Shown in pieces: positions 16,058 to 26,700 of a DNA stretch of 64,000 bases (the first letter of the stretch is position 1; each line of letters starts with the position of its first letter). Origin of the DNA: Candidatus Peregrinibacteria bacterium (lineage in GTDB: Bacteria > Patescibacteriota > Gracilibacteria > UBA1369 > LOWO2-01-FULL-3); the NCBI GenBank assembly GCA_018655275.1, contig JABIJZ010000009.1, positions 1-64,000 of the forward strand. The letters are read 5' to 3'. The position numbers were made by a program, and so were the translations under genes. The notes beneath the pieces are model-generated. The model saw nothing but the letters and a program-made list of their open reading frames with translations. It was not told where the DNA came from and made no database searches.

Positions 16058-16786
16058 ATGACTGAAGAAACAACGCTTTTAAAGTACGAATTAATGCTGA
16101 TTCTCGACCCTGATCTCGGGGAAGAAGGCACAGCAAAACAGTTAGAAACAATCAAAAAGTACATCAAATCTGCTGGCGGAAATGTTGTCCAGGAGGATTT
16201 ATGGGGTGTTAGAGATTTAGCTTATAGAATTGCAAAAAGAGACCGAGGTTATTACATCGTTCTCGAAGTAGAATTAGAAGGTCTGAAAATCACAGAACTT
16301 AAGAAAGAACTTGAATTAGAGCCAAATCTTGTAAGATTTTTGCTAATAAAACAACCAGATTATTACGAATTCACAACATTAGAGTCAATAGAAGCAGAAG
16401 CTCCAAAGTATATGAAGAAATCTAAAGACGACGAAAAAGCAGAGAAAGAAGAAAAAGAAGAGAAAAAGAAAGCTCCGGCTAAACCAAAACCGGAACCAAA
16501 ACCAGAAGTTAAAAAAGAAGAGCCAAAAGTTGAGGAAGAATCCGTTGTCGAAGAAGCAAAACCAGAACCAGAGGTAGAAGCTGAGCCAGAAGTTGAGGAA
16601 GAACCAGTTGTCGAAGAAGCAAAACCAGAACCAGATGTAGAAGCTGAGCCAGAGGTTGAGGAAGAACCAGTTGTCGAAGAAGCAAAACCAGAACCAAAAG
16701 AAGAAATCAAGCTAGACAAGAGCGCACTAGAAGACGTAGACGCGAAGCTCAAAAGTATAATTGATGACCCTGATATATCACTTTAA
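16058..16786 (+). CDS. rpsF: 30S ribosomal protein S6 with long acidic repeat tail
   Basis: Residues 1-105 are the S6 ferredoxin-like fold (KYELMLILDPDLGEE, WGVRDLAYRIAKRDRGYYIVLEVE, NLVRFLLIKQPDYYEF). S6 binds S18 on the small subunit platform. The remaining 135 residues are an unusual extension: a lysine/glutamate-rich stretch, then a Pro-Glu-Val-rich 21-residue unit repeated nearly three times (VVEEAKPEPEVEAEPEVEEE-like), ending in a short amphipathic helix (SALEDVDAKLKSII). Most S6 proteins have 95-135 residues. It heads the classical rpsF-ssb-rpsR operon; the frame is clean, so the tail is real rather than an assembly artefact. Confidence 0.95.
   Translation: MTEETTLLKYELMLILDPDLGEEGTAKQLETIKKYIKSAGGNVVQEDLWGVRDLAYRIAKRDRGYYIVLEVELEGLKITELKKELELEPNLVRFLLIKQPDYYEFTTLESIEAEAPKYMKKSKDDEKAEKEEKEEKKKAPAKPKPEPKPEVKKEEPKVEEESVVEEAKPEPEVEAEPEVEEEPVVEEAKPEPDVEAEPEVEEEPVVEEAKPEPKEEIKLDKSALEDVDAKLKSIIDDPDISL
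16529..16705 (+). repeat. 63-bp in-frame tandem repeat in rpsF
   Basis: Units begin with GTTGAGGAAGAA at 16529, 16592 and 16655, exactly 63 bp apart; the third is partial. The copies are nearly identical at DNA level, so copy number may vary between strains. Confidence 0.9.
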
Positions 16787-16796
16787 CCACAAAAAT

Positions 16797-17264
16797 ATGA
16801 GGTCAGTAAACAAAGTAGTGCTAGTCGGGAATCTAACAAGAGACCCCGAAACAAAAGAAACACAAAACGGACAACAAGTCACAACATTTGGTGTAGCAAC
16901 AAACCGTGTTTGGGTTGATTCAAGCGGTGAACAGAAGTCATCAGCAGAATTCCACGAATGTGTAGCATGGGCAAAAATGGCTGAGATATGCGGAAAATAC
17001 CTTAAAAAAGGAAAGCTCGTATACATCGAAGGTTACCTAAAAACAAGAAGTTGGGATACTGAAGAAGGTGTGAAGAAATTCAAAACAGAGATCGTAGTTC
17101 AAGATATGATTATGCTCGACAAAAAAGCAGCAGGAGACGGAGACTTTGCGCCAACAGGAGCTGCACCAACAAAAGATGCATCAAAAGAAGACGCACCAGC
17201 TGAGGCTGAGGTTGTAGATGCACCAGCTGAAGAATCAGCACCATCAGAAGAAAATGTATTTTAA
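16797..17264 (+). CDS. ssb: single-stranded DNA-binding protein
   Basis: OB-fold protein that coats ssDNA in replication and repair. The N-terminal fold is clear: MRSVNKVVLVGNLTRDPETKE, TTFGVATNRVW, EFHECVAWAKMAEICGKYLKKG, YIEGYLKTRSW. The C-terminal tail is acidic but ends SEENVF instead of the usual DDDIPF-type tip; the final phenylalanine is kept. A frame open from 16761 would overlap rpsF; the ATG at 16797 gives the canonical start. It lies 10 bp after rpsF and 19 bp before rpsR, in the usual order. Confidence 0.95.
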   Translation: MRSVNKVVLVGNLTRDPETKETQNGQQVTTFGVATNRVWVDSSGEQKSSAEFHECVAWAKMAEICGKYLKKGKLVYIEGYLKTRSWDTEEGVKKFKTEIVVQDMIMLDKKAAGDGDFAPTGAAPTKDASKEDAPAEAEVVDAPAEESAPSEENVF

Positions 17265-17283
17265 TCGATAAACTCACCTAAAT

Positions 17284-17496
17284 ATGCCAACTTACAAACA
17301 CAGACAATGCAAGTTATGCAAAGAAGACGCTAACCACGTTGACTACAAGAACGTTCCATCTCTTATAAGATTTCTTACAAGATATGGAAAGATTGTTCCA
17401 AGGTACTACAGCGGAAGCTGCATAAAACACCAAAAAATGATCTCAAAAGCAGTCAAAAACGCACGAGTAATGGCCTTAATTCCATTTGTTAGATAA
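17284..17496 (+). CDS. rpsR: 30S ribosomal protein S18
   Basis: Small-subunit protein that pairs with S6. The 70-residue sequence has the zinc-type CKLC motif at the N-terminus and the conserved core VDYKNVPSLIRFLTRYGKI, followed by GSCIKHQKMISKAVKNARVMALIPF. Length is typical. It is the last gene of the operon, followed by a strong terminator. Confidence 0.97.
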   Translation: MPTYKHRQCKLCKEDANHVDYKNVPSLIRFLTRYGKIVPRYYSGSCIKHQKMISKAVKNARVMALIPFVR

Positions 17497-17513
17497 TTGC
17501 TAAAATTTACAGG

Positions 17514-17548
17514 AGCCCAGGATATCCAATATCCAGGGCTTTTGTTTT
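17514..17548 (+). terminator. intrinsic terminator of the rpsF-ssb-rpsR operon
   Basis: AGCCC-a-GGATAT-cca-ATATCC-a-GGGCT followed by TTTTGTTTT: eleven paired bases with a symmetric A-A mismatch. The T-run doubles as the -35 region of the next promoter. Confidence 0.9.
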
Positions 17549-17570
17549 GATAAAATACCCAAAATATGAT
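17542..17570 (+). promoter_or_regulatory. promoter of the VirB6-like cluster
   Basis: TTGTTT (17542-17547), 17-bp spacer, TATGAT (17565-17570). The predicted start is about 5 nt before the ATG at 17582, so the first mRNA has almost no leader. Confidence 0.5.
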
Positions 17571-17581
17571 AGAATGATTAG

Positions 17582-18166
17582 ATGAAAATAAAAAAATCAA
17601 ACAAAAAAAGAATCAAGAAAATAGAAAAAGCTGAGAAGAAGCTTCAGAAGGCTTTGAAGAAGGAAGCTCGGAACTTAGAGAAGGAAACGAATACGATCTA
17701 CGACGAAGCCATCCTTTCCTGGTCAGCTCCAGAATACATGAAGCACAAGAAAGGAACTATCTGGTACGCAGCTTTTGTGATTTTATTCATTGGCGGCGCG
17801 ATTCTGGCCTACATATTTGACGCATGGTCATTTGCATTGGTATTGGCGGTATTTGTTGTCACATACCTGGTCGTAGACAGAAAAAATCCCAAAAAAGTGA
17901 AAGTGATCTTATCGAATTTGGGTATAAAAGTCGGAAAAAGAATTTATCAATACAACAGGATCCAGGCTTTTTGGATCAACTATGCTCCACCATTTGTAAG
18001 AACTCTGAATATCAGAGTTCATGGCGAGTATATGGTTGATATCGAAATCCAACTTGATAAACAAAATCCAAGTCACGTTCACCAATTTCTCTCTCAGAAG
18101 GTGCCTGAATTGGAAGGTAAAAAAGAAGGTTTAATCTCAATATTTTCTAGAATATTTAAATTGTAA
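17582..18166 (+). CDS. two-helix membrane protein heading the VirB6-like cluster
   Basis: No family assigned with certainty. The 194 residues comprise a very basic coiled-coil-like N-terminus (residues 1-40), a conserved-looking WSAPEYMKHKKGTIWYA segment, two adjacent transmembrane helices (about 60-78 and 82-98), and a cytoplasmic domain (from ILSNLGIKVGKRIYQYNRIQAFWINY) that resembles PH-like membrane-associated domains. As I recall, CPR genomes often encode proteins with this helix pair and a Trp/Ser/Ala-Pro-Glu motif, but I cannot check it. It lies 2 bp before the 525-aa gene and is probably cotranscribed with it. Confidence 0.75.
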   Translation: MKIKKSNKKRIKKIEKAEKKLQKALKKEARNLEKETNTIYDEAILSWSAPEYMKHKKGTIWYAAFVILFIGGAILAYIFDAWSFALVLAVFVVTYLVVDRKNPKKVKVILSNLGIKVGKRIYQYNRIQAFWINYAPPFVRTLNIRVHGEYMVDIEIQLDKQNPSHVHQFLSQKVPELEGKKEGLISIFSRIFKL

Positions 18167-18168
18167 AA

Positions 18169-19746
18169 ATGGCCGAAGTAACAGGACAACTAGGAGCAGA
18201 ACAACCAGGAAAAGTCCCAGCAACTCCTGCTACAAACACAGAAAAAACAGACAGATTATCTGGTTATTTAGGATGGGCAAGAGGTCAAATTGGCTCTAGG
18301 GGTCAAGATGCAAGAAAGAAATTTCTAAAATTAATAGGGAGAATAAAACCAAAAGTTAAACCTCTAGACAAAGGCAAAATCAAATTTTGGACTAGAGAAA
18401 AAACGTATAATTATCTAATAGACCCTCTTCAAGGTAGGATAAACAACTATCTAGACAGACTGGGTGCAATCAAAAACGACCCAGACACAAGCCAACCACA
18501 AAAAGAGGAAGCCACAACAAAATTACTCAGCGAGCTTGAAGCAGAAATGCGACTGGCATACAAAAACGCCAAAGAGTATCTATATGCATTGAAAGGAGGG
18601 GCATCAAGACTTGCAACAGACTGTATCGCAGAGCTAAGTGTGTCAGGTCCAGAATACGAAAGATTAATGAACAGCCCAGAAGGAAAAGGGTTGCGAGATA
18701 TCTTTGGAGAATTTATAAATGGCGCGAGTCTTAGTCAAGATCACAAAAAAGTATTGGATGAAGCAATCAATAGCTACAACCAAAAGAAACAAGATTTAGT
18801 TTACTTCATACTATCTTTGGCTCGAACAAACGTCAGAGAAAAATACATAAAGGCGTACATTGCGAACAAAGATCACATGAAGATAGATGTACAAATCTTC
18901 CTAGAAAGAGGTAGCCAATACGGACATTTCTCACTAAGTGACATGAAAAGAATGTTCGAATATTGCGTCAAAACAGGTAAGGGAAAAAACGATCCAAGAC
19001 TAGTTGCATTTGGAAACGAAAAATTAAAAATGTTTGAAGACACCGAAGCCGGAAGAAAAGAAAGAACAATCTACGAAAAACGTTACGAAGCTGCTAAAGC
19101 TATAACAGAAAAAGCAAAAGAAGCCATAAATGCACACACTGCTAAAGGAGGTCTACAAAAGATGGGAACAATGACTGGGCTTGGAAAAGCGATCGGATAT
19201 CTTGCGTCAGTTGCTACAATCGCAGCAAATACATTCGCAAACAAAGACATTTTATTCAACAATCCAGTAGAGTTTTTCAAAAATCCATACCTCCTAACGG
19301 CCGGTGGATTATTGCTATGGTTGAACCAAAACCGAAAAGGAGAAACGGTGGCAGATTTCTTTAAAGGCTCAAAAGGAAAGGAGAAAATGAAAAAAGAAGA
19401 AGCATTGAAGAGTGTCAAGAAAAGATTCGAAAAAAGTTTCGTATGGACTCAATTCTTCGAAAGCAATAAAGCGGTAGAAATCTTTGCAGACTATTCAAAT
19501 TACTTGAGAGAAAATGAATACCCAAGTCTAAAAGATTTTAGAGAACGGCTTCACAAAAATGACGGAGAAACAGCAGGCCAATTCGAAGCATTAATGAAAC
19601 AAAAAACAGGGAAACTTTCAGACTCAGAACAAGAAATAAAAGTAGGCGGAGAACTGGTTGAGATGGTCACCGTATTCCAGGTACTAGAAATCTCGACATT
19701 AGAAGATTTCAAAAATCTAAAAGCACAACTTAACGAAATGTCATAA
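18169..19746 (+). CDS. hypothetical 525-residue helical protein of the VirB6-like cluster
   Basis: Not recognised. Largely alpha-helical and charged. A low-complexity N-terminus (about 30 residues, Pro/Thr/Ala) precedes helical blocks. A moderately hydrophobic hairpin near residues 330-390 (GLGKAIGYLASVATIAANTF and NPYLLTAGGLLLWL) may touch or span the membrane. There is no signal peptide and no nucleotide-binding motif. Its stop TAATG overlaps the next start, giving tight translational coupling to the 453-aa gene. The position suggests a cytoplasmic partner of the membrane channel protein encoded two genes later. Confidence 0.75.
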   Translation: MAEVTGQLGAEQPGKVPATPATNTEKTDRLSGYLGWARGQIGSRGQDARKKFLKLIGRIKPKVKPLDKGKIKFWTREKTYNYLIDPLQGRINNYLDRLGAIKNDPDTSQPQKEEATTKLLSELEAEMRLAYKNAKEYLYALKGGASRLATDCIAELSVSGPEYERLMNSPEGKGLRDIFGEFINGASLSQDHKKVLDEAINSYNQKKQDLVYFILSLARTNVREKYIKAYIANKDHMKIDVQIFLERGSQYGHFSLSDMKRMFEYCVKTGKGKNDPRLVAFGNEKLKMFEDTEAGRKERTIYEKRYEAAKAITEKAKEAINAHTAKGGLQKMGTMTGLGKAIGYLASVATIAANTFANKDILFNNPVEFFKNPYLLTAGGLLLWLNQNRKGETVADFFKGSKGKEKMKKEEALKSVKKRFEKSFVWTQFFESNKAVEIFADYSNYLRENEYPSLKDFRERLHKNDGETAGQFEALMKQKTGKLSDSEQEIKVGGELVEMVTVFQVLEISTLEDFKNLKAQLNEMS

Positions 19747-21107
19747 TGTTACAAGGTAAAGACGCAAAAGAAAGGTTCACAAGGTTCCTGAAAGCAATGT
19801 TTCAGGATGTTGCTGGAAAGAACGGAAACAAGAAGTCTTTTTATGAATATTTCGATCCTGATTTCAGGAATATAAAAATGTTCAAAGACAATTTCATCCC
19901 TCAGAATCTTGGAACAATAGAACAGGTTTACCCTGATGATCCTTTGGCTGAAGTTAAATTGATGGGGCTTACCCATACAATTTTTGCAAAAATGTCAAAA
20001 GATTTTCACGATGGATATTATCATCTTTATCTGCCTAAAAAAGATGGCGAAGATTATTATTTCAGAGGAGAACAAGAAACAATTCTGGCTCGATTGGTAG
20101 ATCAGTTGATGTTGGAGGAGGCAGCAAAAGAAACAGAAATCGAACAATATTTTACAAATACCCAAGGAGCAACAAGTCTAGAGATGTCTCGCTCAAAAGC
20201 AGAAAAAGAAATCCAAAACATAGTATCAAAACTTCAAAAAGCAGGCTTCAAAATAGAAGGAGGTGCAGAAGGACTAAAATTTGACGAAGCTTCAGGATTA
20301 ATAAAAGGCAAAGTGAAAAATGCCCACGGAGAATTATTGAACGTCAAAATAGACGCAGAAAATCCAGAATACATGGCCTTTTCAGACGAAGAAGGCGAAG
20401 CAGCGTTTGTTATAAAAGATAACCCTGCCAATCTAAAAATGGCTTTCGAAATGGAGAAAGGACAAATGATGGATTTGGGTGGATACACCAGAGGAAACAA
20501 AGGAATCCCAAAGAAAAAAGAAGAAAATCTTCAGCAGGCACAGGAAGCCGAAGGCATGGAAGGCATGAAAGAAGCTGCTGCCATGGGAGCTGGTATCGCG
20601 AGTCTCGCGAGTCCAACAAGTCCTTCTTCGCCAATTCCAACAGAAACAGCAACCCCTACAATAAAAGGACAAATTTCAATCCCAACAAAGTTATCTGTAA
20701 CACAGGAAACAGAAGGAAGAGATCAATCACCAATTCCCGAAAAATTAAGAATCAAATTACCTAAAATAAATTCGAGATTAGAGGCAGGGTTGCAAGGCGG
20801 ATCAGCGCCAGACCCAACAGGACAAACAACCCAAGAACAAACAACTACAACAAAACCAAACAGAGTCACAGAAGAACAACTAAGACATCAAAAATACGAA
20901 AAAGCGCGACAAGAAGAACACAGACAACACGAAGAACAACAAGCAAAACGACAAGAGCAAGGCAAGAAAAGAATTCAAGCCCAAAAACAACAAGAAGAGA
21001 AAAAGAAAATGGGCGCAGGGAAAAAGGCAGGATTGTTCACAGGCGGTGTAATAGGAACAGTGCTAACAAGTGCAGGTGTCACGGCAATCTTGAACAACAT
21101 AATCTAA
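19746..21107 (+). CDS. hypothetical 453-residue protein with Q-rich coiled coil and C-terminal membrane anchor
   Basis: Not recognised. The N-terminal half is globular and acidic (KERFTRFLKAMFQDVAGK, FYEYFDPDFRNIKMFKDNF). Residues about 290-370 are a Pro/Ser/Thr-rich linker. About 375-425 is a glutamine/glutamate/lysine-rich coiled coil (EEQLRHQKYEKARQEEHRQ). The C-terminus is a glycine-rich hydrophobic helix (GLFTGGVIGTVLTSAGVTAIL), a likely tail anchor. This design, a soluble head and a stalk on a C-terminal anchor, fits a scaffold at the inner face of the membrane. It lies 13 bp before the VirB6-like gene. Confidence 0.75.
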   Translation: MLQGKDAKERFTRFLKAMFQDVAGKNGNKKSFYEYFDPDFRNIKMFKDNFIPQNLGTIEQVYPDDPLAEVKLMGLTHTIFAKMSKDFHDGYYHLYLPKKDGEDYYFRGEQETILARLVDQLMLEEAAKETEIEQYFTNTQGATSLEMSRSKAEKEIQNIVSKLQKAGFKIEGGAEGLKFDEASGLIKGKVKNAHGELLNVKIDAENPEYMAFSDEEGEAAFVIKDNPANLKMAFEMEKGQMMDLGGYTRGNKGIPKKKEENLQQAQEAEGMEGMKEAAAMGAGIASLASPTSPSSPIPTETATPTIKGQISIPTKLSVTQETEGRDQSPIPEKLRIKLPKINSRLEAGLQGGSAPDPTGQTTQEQTTTTKPNRVTEEQLRHQKYEKARQEEHRQHEEQQAKRQEQGKKRIQAQKQQEEKKKMGAGKKAGLFTGGVIGTVLTSAGVTAILNNII

Positions 21108-21120
21108 AACTTGATATAAA

Positions 21121-23754
21121 ATGCGAAAAACAAAACAAAATTGGGTCACAAAAATAATTGTAGCATTGCTACTTTGGACTGTTGTGATGGTAGGTCCGGG
21201 AATGAGTCTTGTGGTAGGAATGTCACAAGATGCTCAGCCTGAATCAACAGCATATGCGGGAGAACCAACGACCCCAGCAACCCCTTTAAGTCCATTAGCC
21301 GCAGGAGATACAGCAAACAAAACAGAAGAAGGGAAGTGTCCAGATGGCTTTGTGCCAGCAATAGACCAGACAAACATGTGTGTGAAAACAACCAAAACGG
21401 ATCATCTGTGCCCAGGCGGCAACACAGGATTTATCACTACAAACAAATGTTCTGAAGCTGGCGCAACAAACGCACCCAAAGGTTCAGATGTTGGGCAAAA
21501 AGCACTCCAGTCATTTTCAGCAATCATACTGGCAGTAGAAAACACCCTTAGGAGATTGTTATGGCCGATACTTCATATGATCGGCGATCTTTTGGACACA
21601 AAACTCCTCTTCGGAAAAGGAATGGAAGAACGTCTAAGAGAAATATGGGTGCCAATAAGAAACATCATAAATATACTTTTTGTAATAGCATTGGTAGGTC
21701 TAGCTCTATATAACGTCCTTGGCGTAGACAGCGAAAACAGCCAATGGTCGATCAAAGCGATGCTGCCAAAATTGATTATCGCAGTCATAGTTGTGAACTT
21801 CTCATTCGTGGGAATAAAAGTATTCCTAGATTCGATAAACGTACTGACGACCGCAATCTTTGCAATACCCGACAAAGTTTCAACAACTTTAGACAAAAAA
21901 GTTCTATCAAATGATCAGACAGACCCAATAGCAGCACAAAGAACCATGAGGTTTTGCCAAGAGATATACGGAAGTCAGGCAGATTCAGGCAGCACTACCC
22001 CAATAAAAGATGGTATCGAAAAAATTGCTTACATAAACGTTTCTCAAAAGTTCAAAGCTCTAAACGTAGGAAGTTACCAAGATTTTCAGAAACATTTAAT
22101 AACACTAAAAAATATAAACTCAGACTTGTATGACGACTACAATGCGGAGTTTGAAAAAGCCAAAAAAGATTTCGCCCACTGTAAAGAAGGCGGCCAATTA
22201 ACAGAGCTTGGTGAAAAATATTACGAAACTTTCGGTAGCAACAACGCAGCCGTCGCATTAGCGATAAATATGGGGGACATCTTGTTTTACGAAAACCCAT
22301 ACGCACTATCGCCACTCGGCTCAAATCAATTTGAATCACTCACAATAAACATCATATTCTCACTATTACTGTATATAGTTTACACAGTGTCATATTTGGT
22401 GTTGTTCATCGTGCTATTAGCTCGTTTGGTCGTATTGTGGCTTGGATTGGCATTGTCACCGGTACTTGCCTTGGCACTTGTGATTCCACAAGCAAAAGAG
22501 CAACTTGGTGCGGGAGAATTAATAAATAAATTTGTGGCACATGCCATAGCTCCAGTAGGTATAGCAATGGTTATGACAGTAGGTTGGGTAATGCTTGGAG
22601 CGCTAAAAGACTCAACTCAAGGCTACGCCGCAGACGTTGCGATCTCTAATAGTGGTATGCAAGTAGTGCCTGGTATCCCTATTCCGGGGTTAGACACACT
22701 TCAAGGCTTGCTAGTGTCACTATTGACCGTGGCAGTTGTGTGGATAGGAGTATTCGCAGTAGCAAATAAGACTGTAGCCGAAAAACTAATAGGTGTCGTA
22801 AAAGAAAACCTAGAACGTGCCGGTGGATGGATCGCAAAAGCTCCATTCAAATATACACCTTGGGTGCCTGTCGAAATCAAGGATGATGAGGGGAATATGG
22901 TAAAGAAAGACTACACACCAGAAGCCTTTGTACATGCCGCTGAAAGACACTTTAGTGATAAACATGTTGAAAGAAAACAAGCCCTCGCTCGAGATTTGGG
23001 CATGTACGACAACGTAAAGAGTATCGACAACTTTGGTTCACAGAGTAAAGATCTCGGAGAGGTTGTGGATATTGGTCTCCACAATCAGAAGAGACTTGGA
23101 GATGGAGACATTGTAGATAAGAAATTCATCAATGTGAATGAGACTTCTCATGCAATAGAAAATGCTATGGAGAATGGAGTCGGAGGCGAGGCAGGTAGAA
23201 AGTTGGCAATTTATTTAAAAGAACAACGAGACGCAGGAAATACAGCAATAGATGACAAAGGAAAAGTCATTAAGTATTTAAAAGAAATGAGGAAACATAT
23301 AGATGCCAAGAAAGGCGGCTCAGCAACTGCAGGAGTAGTGACAGATTCAGCACACAAAACTCTAAAACAAGAATTCGGAGATGACAAAGCAAACAAAGTT
23401 TATGATAAACTAAACGTAAAGACAGCCTTAGCCAAGCCAGAGGAAGAAGCTACAAAAATAGTAGCAAAAGTCAGAGAAGATCTGGAAACTGCCGGATATA
23501 CAGATATAACAGACAAAAAAGTAGCAACATTAGTTAACCTAAAGATTCAGAACGAAAAAGAAGATTCAAAAACAAAGGATGAGGACAAACCAAAATACGA
23601 CGCCCTCACAGCATCAGTAAACGAGTCTCTGGCCGAAGGTGGTGCACAAAACCAGGGTGACACAGACAACACACCGCCAGCAGCAGCAGGCACAGCAGGT
23701 GCCTCACCAGATCCAGCAGCACCAGCAGATCCAGCAGCACCAACAGGAAATTAA
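21121..23754 (+). CDS. VirB6/TrbL-like polytopic membrane protein
   Basis: 877 residues. An N-terminal signal-like helix (about 10-32) is followed by an exported Cys-containing segment with the paired phrases CPDGFVPAI and CPGGNTGFI. A multi-helix core spans about residues 140-560 (WVPIRNIINILFVIALVGLALYN, LIIAVIVVNFSFVGIKVFL, IIFSLLLYIVYTVSYLVLFI, LVVLWLGLALSPVLALALV, two more). A long cytoplasmic, charged tail of about 310 residues ends in an Ala/Pro-rich stretch. The helix arrangement, with the SPV/LALxxP signature, resembles VirB6/TrbL channel proteins of type IV secretion, as reported in CPR genomes. No VirB4, VirD4 or other T4SS gene is visible here. Confidence 0.75.
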   Translation: MRKTKQNWVTKIIVALLLWTVVMVGPGMSLVVGMSQDAQPESTAYAGEPTTPATPLSPLAAGDTANKTEEGKCPDGFVPAIDQTNMCVKTTKTDHLCPGGNTGFITTNKCSEAGATNAPKGSDVGQKALQSFSAIILAVENTLRRLLWPILHMIGDLLDTKLLFGKGMEERLREIWVPIRNIINILFVIALVGLALYNVLGVDSENSQWSIKAMLPKLIIAVIVVNFSFVGIKVFLDSINVLTTAIFAIPDKVSTTLDKKVLSNDQTDPIAAQRTMRFCQEIYGSQADSGSTTPIKDGIEKIAYINVSQKFKALNVGSYQDFQKHLITLKNINSDLYDDYNAEFEKAKKDFAHCKEGGQLTELGEKYYETFGSNNAAVALAINMGDILFYENPYALSPLGSNQFESLTINIIFSLLLYIVYTVSYLVLFIVLLARLVVLWLGLALSPVLALALVIPQAKEQLGAGELINKFVAHAIAPVGIAMVMTVGWVMLGALKDSTQGYAADVAISNSGMQVVPGIPIPGLDTLQGLLVSLLTVAVVWIGVFAVANKTVAEKLIGVVKENLERAGGWIAKAPFKYTPWVPVEIKDDEGNMVKKDYTPEAFVHAAERHFSDKHVERKQALARDLGMYDNVKSIDNFGSQSKDLGEVVDIGLHNQKRLGDGDIVDKKFINVNETSHAIENAMENGVGGEAGRKLAIYLKEQRDAGNTAIDDKGKVIKYLKEMRKHIDAKKGGSATAGVVTDSAHKTLKQEFGDDKANKVYDKLNVKTALAKPEEEATKIVAKVREDLETAGYTDITDKKVATLVNLKIQNEKEDSKTKDEDKPKYDALTASVNESLAEGGAQNQGDTDNTPPAAAGTAGASPDPAAPADPAAPTGN

Positions 23755-23762
23755 AACCATAA

Positions 23763-26700
23763 ATGACTAACAAACCAGTAAAACCAGGAGAAGGGGAACC
23801 AGTCGTTGATGCGCTACACCAAGCTCACGAGCTGAAAGCACGAGAACGAAAAGAATTCTTGGAAGAAAGACTCGGCACATCAGGCAGACAAAGCCTCAAA
23901 TGGGCGGAGGAAAACCTCAAAAAAGGATATATGGGCGGCAAGCTCGATTCGTTGGTGCGGAGATTCAAAGCCGGATTAATACATCCGAAAGCTTTCGATT
24001 TTATTATCAAAAACATCGCAAGAAAAGCTGAAGAAAGAGACAACAAAAAGAACATAGATATAGTAGATATCTTGATAAACAAAGGTAAATCTACACAAGG
24101 CCTAGAGAATTTTGGCGCAAATATCGAAGAAGTGTACAACGCCCTACACCACAAAGATGAAGATATAAGAGACGAAGCGGAAACTTTCTTAAGATACTTT
24201 GGTACACGAAAAGGAACGACCGAAAAAGCCTTTCTAAAAAAAGTAGCAAATCTCAAAAAACTAGGAATTGACCACACAGACGTTACAAAAAGTGTAGAAG
24301 GCGCAATGGCGATGGCTGGTATAAACACGCCGGATTCGTCAGAAGGAGTATTGCAAGAAATTGTAGGGGCAGAGGGCGTAAATACGCTTCTTGAACCACC
24401 AAATCCAGAAAATGAGCAAGCTCTAAAAGAAGCCATGCACAGAACAACAGAAGCCTTCCAAAACGCAACACGCGCATCCGAAGAACTCACAGGATTCTTG
24501 GGCGAACTTAAAGCCCCAGCAGAAAGCCTAAAAACAAAACTCAACGACCCACAATACGTGGAAAGAGTTCTCAAAATGGTGACAGAAGACTACGATTTAC
24601 TTTCAAACACAATCGCAAGAGTCGACGACGAAGCATCAAAAGCAGCACTTGGTGATTTTGAAAAAGCATGGACAGCCTTTTCAAACCAAGTTAAACCATT
24701 TTCTGCAACAGAATCTGATTCAATGTACGGACTCTTCTTGCAGCAAAAAGAAGGCCAAGAATCACGACGTGTTCTTCTTCAAACAATCCAGGCAAAAGTA
24801 GGCCCATTCATGGAAACTGCATTCAGTTTGGACATGGAAGGATCTCTTCAAACATTGCAAAGGGAGGGGCTAGAAGAAAACAGAGAAATTTCAAACCAAG
24901 ACGTCGAAACATCACTCACAAACGTAGTCGAAAAATACGAAATCCTTCTTCCTGAGAAAAAAAGCGAACTATACTTGAAACTTTCAAAGAAAATAAACGA
25001 AAACAAACAAATAGACGCAGCCCTCGACCAAGCAGTCGCAGGCCAAGAAACAGAAGGATTATATTTCCGTAACCACGGGGCAGAAACAGTAGCCCGACTC
25101 GTAGACGTTGGCCAAACAAGTCGAATTACAGGGTTACCACTGTTCAAAATAGGCGAAGATGGCTTGATATACCCAAATGAAGGAGTCAATATTAAGTATC
25201 TCGAACCTGACCTTAACAAAAGTGTTGACGCCGAAACAGAAGAAAGGCTCGATGCAAACGGCAGAGCAATCCCAATTCCAAAAGACGCAGAAATAGTCAG
25301 TGTTCAATACGTGAAACCGGACGAAGAAGACATCGCAATAATTAGAGGAACCCAAAAATGGAAACCAATCATACCAATCAAAGGAAGTATGGTTGTTACT
25401 CTTCGACATAAGCAAGCGGATGTCGTCGATCAAAGTGGTAAAAAAGAATTCCTGGGATGGGCGCGAAGCGAAAACGCACATGTGGAGATTGGAAGCAAAG
25501 CCGAATTGATTGAATTAATCAAAGAACAAACAGGTGCAGATGCAACTATCGAACAAGGAGAAATATTCTTAATAGAATCAAAAATTCCAAAAGAATACAC
25601 ATACGAAAATATGAAAATTACGAATGTAGATGAATTAAACAAAAAGATAACTTTGGCAGAGCCGATAACATATCTAAGAGGTGAAGAAGCCAACATAGCG
25701 AGCCAAATAAAAAACACAAGAAACAGGAAGTCATTATCATACGGAGAATTCTTGAGCTATCTAATGCGACGTCAAGGACAGGTTTTTTCAATGGGAGTTG
25801 TCCCTTCAGCAGCAGCCGGAGCAGGCGCTGCAGCAGCAGCTACAGCGGCAGAAACTACTGAAGCTGAAGCCTCAAACGTGGTAGACCTAAACACAAAAGG
25901 CCTTACTCCAAAAGAAACAAAATATGTAGCATCAAGACCTAGAACGAACAAAGGAAGATTCAAAGTCTTTGAAAACTTAGAGCGAATAGCGAAACAAGCA
26001 GCCATGGGCCGACAAATGTCATCAGACGAAAAGTTCGACGGAGTAGAGGGGCCAGCAAGTGATGATATGCAAGCTGCCTTTCGACAAGCACAACAATCAC
26101 AACAAGACGACCAAGGACAACCTCAGCCAAGGCAAAAACCAAGACCAAGACCAGACGACGATGATACGAACCCAACACCCCAACAACAAGGCTTTGTGAA
26201 AGAGGAAGCATTAGATTACGATAAAACAGGGATGATAGGTCAAACATATATCCCAGAACAAAACTACTTGATAGGCCTGTGGCAGAGAACAAGGGTCCTT
26301 GCTTCAGACGATTTCATGGGACTATTCAAATCGATGTACGAATACTACGAAAGACGATGGCAGAGACGATCGAAAGAAAAATACTCAATGGTCGGTGAAG
26401 GCTTACCGTACTGGGGAACTGAAATGGGAAGAATTAAGCAGCAGGCGGAAAACGAAGAGGTGAACCAAAATATGGAAGCCATGGAGAACTGGGGTGAATG
26501 GCAGGTACAAGACACACTTAGAAAAACATCAAATAAAGATCAGGCCAAAGCCTGTTTCCAAGTGTTATCGAAAAAAGGTGTTATCCGATGGGATGATGTG
26601 GAAATGTGGGAGATGTTGAACAGATTTGTTCCACAAGGCGTAAGAGTTCCAATTCCACCAGGTCACGATCCAAATTTCCAAGACAAAGAAACAGGATTGA

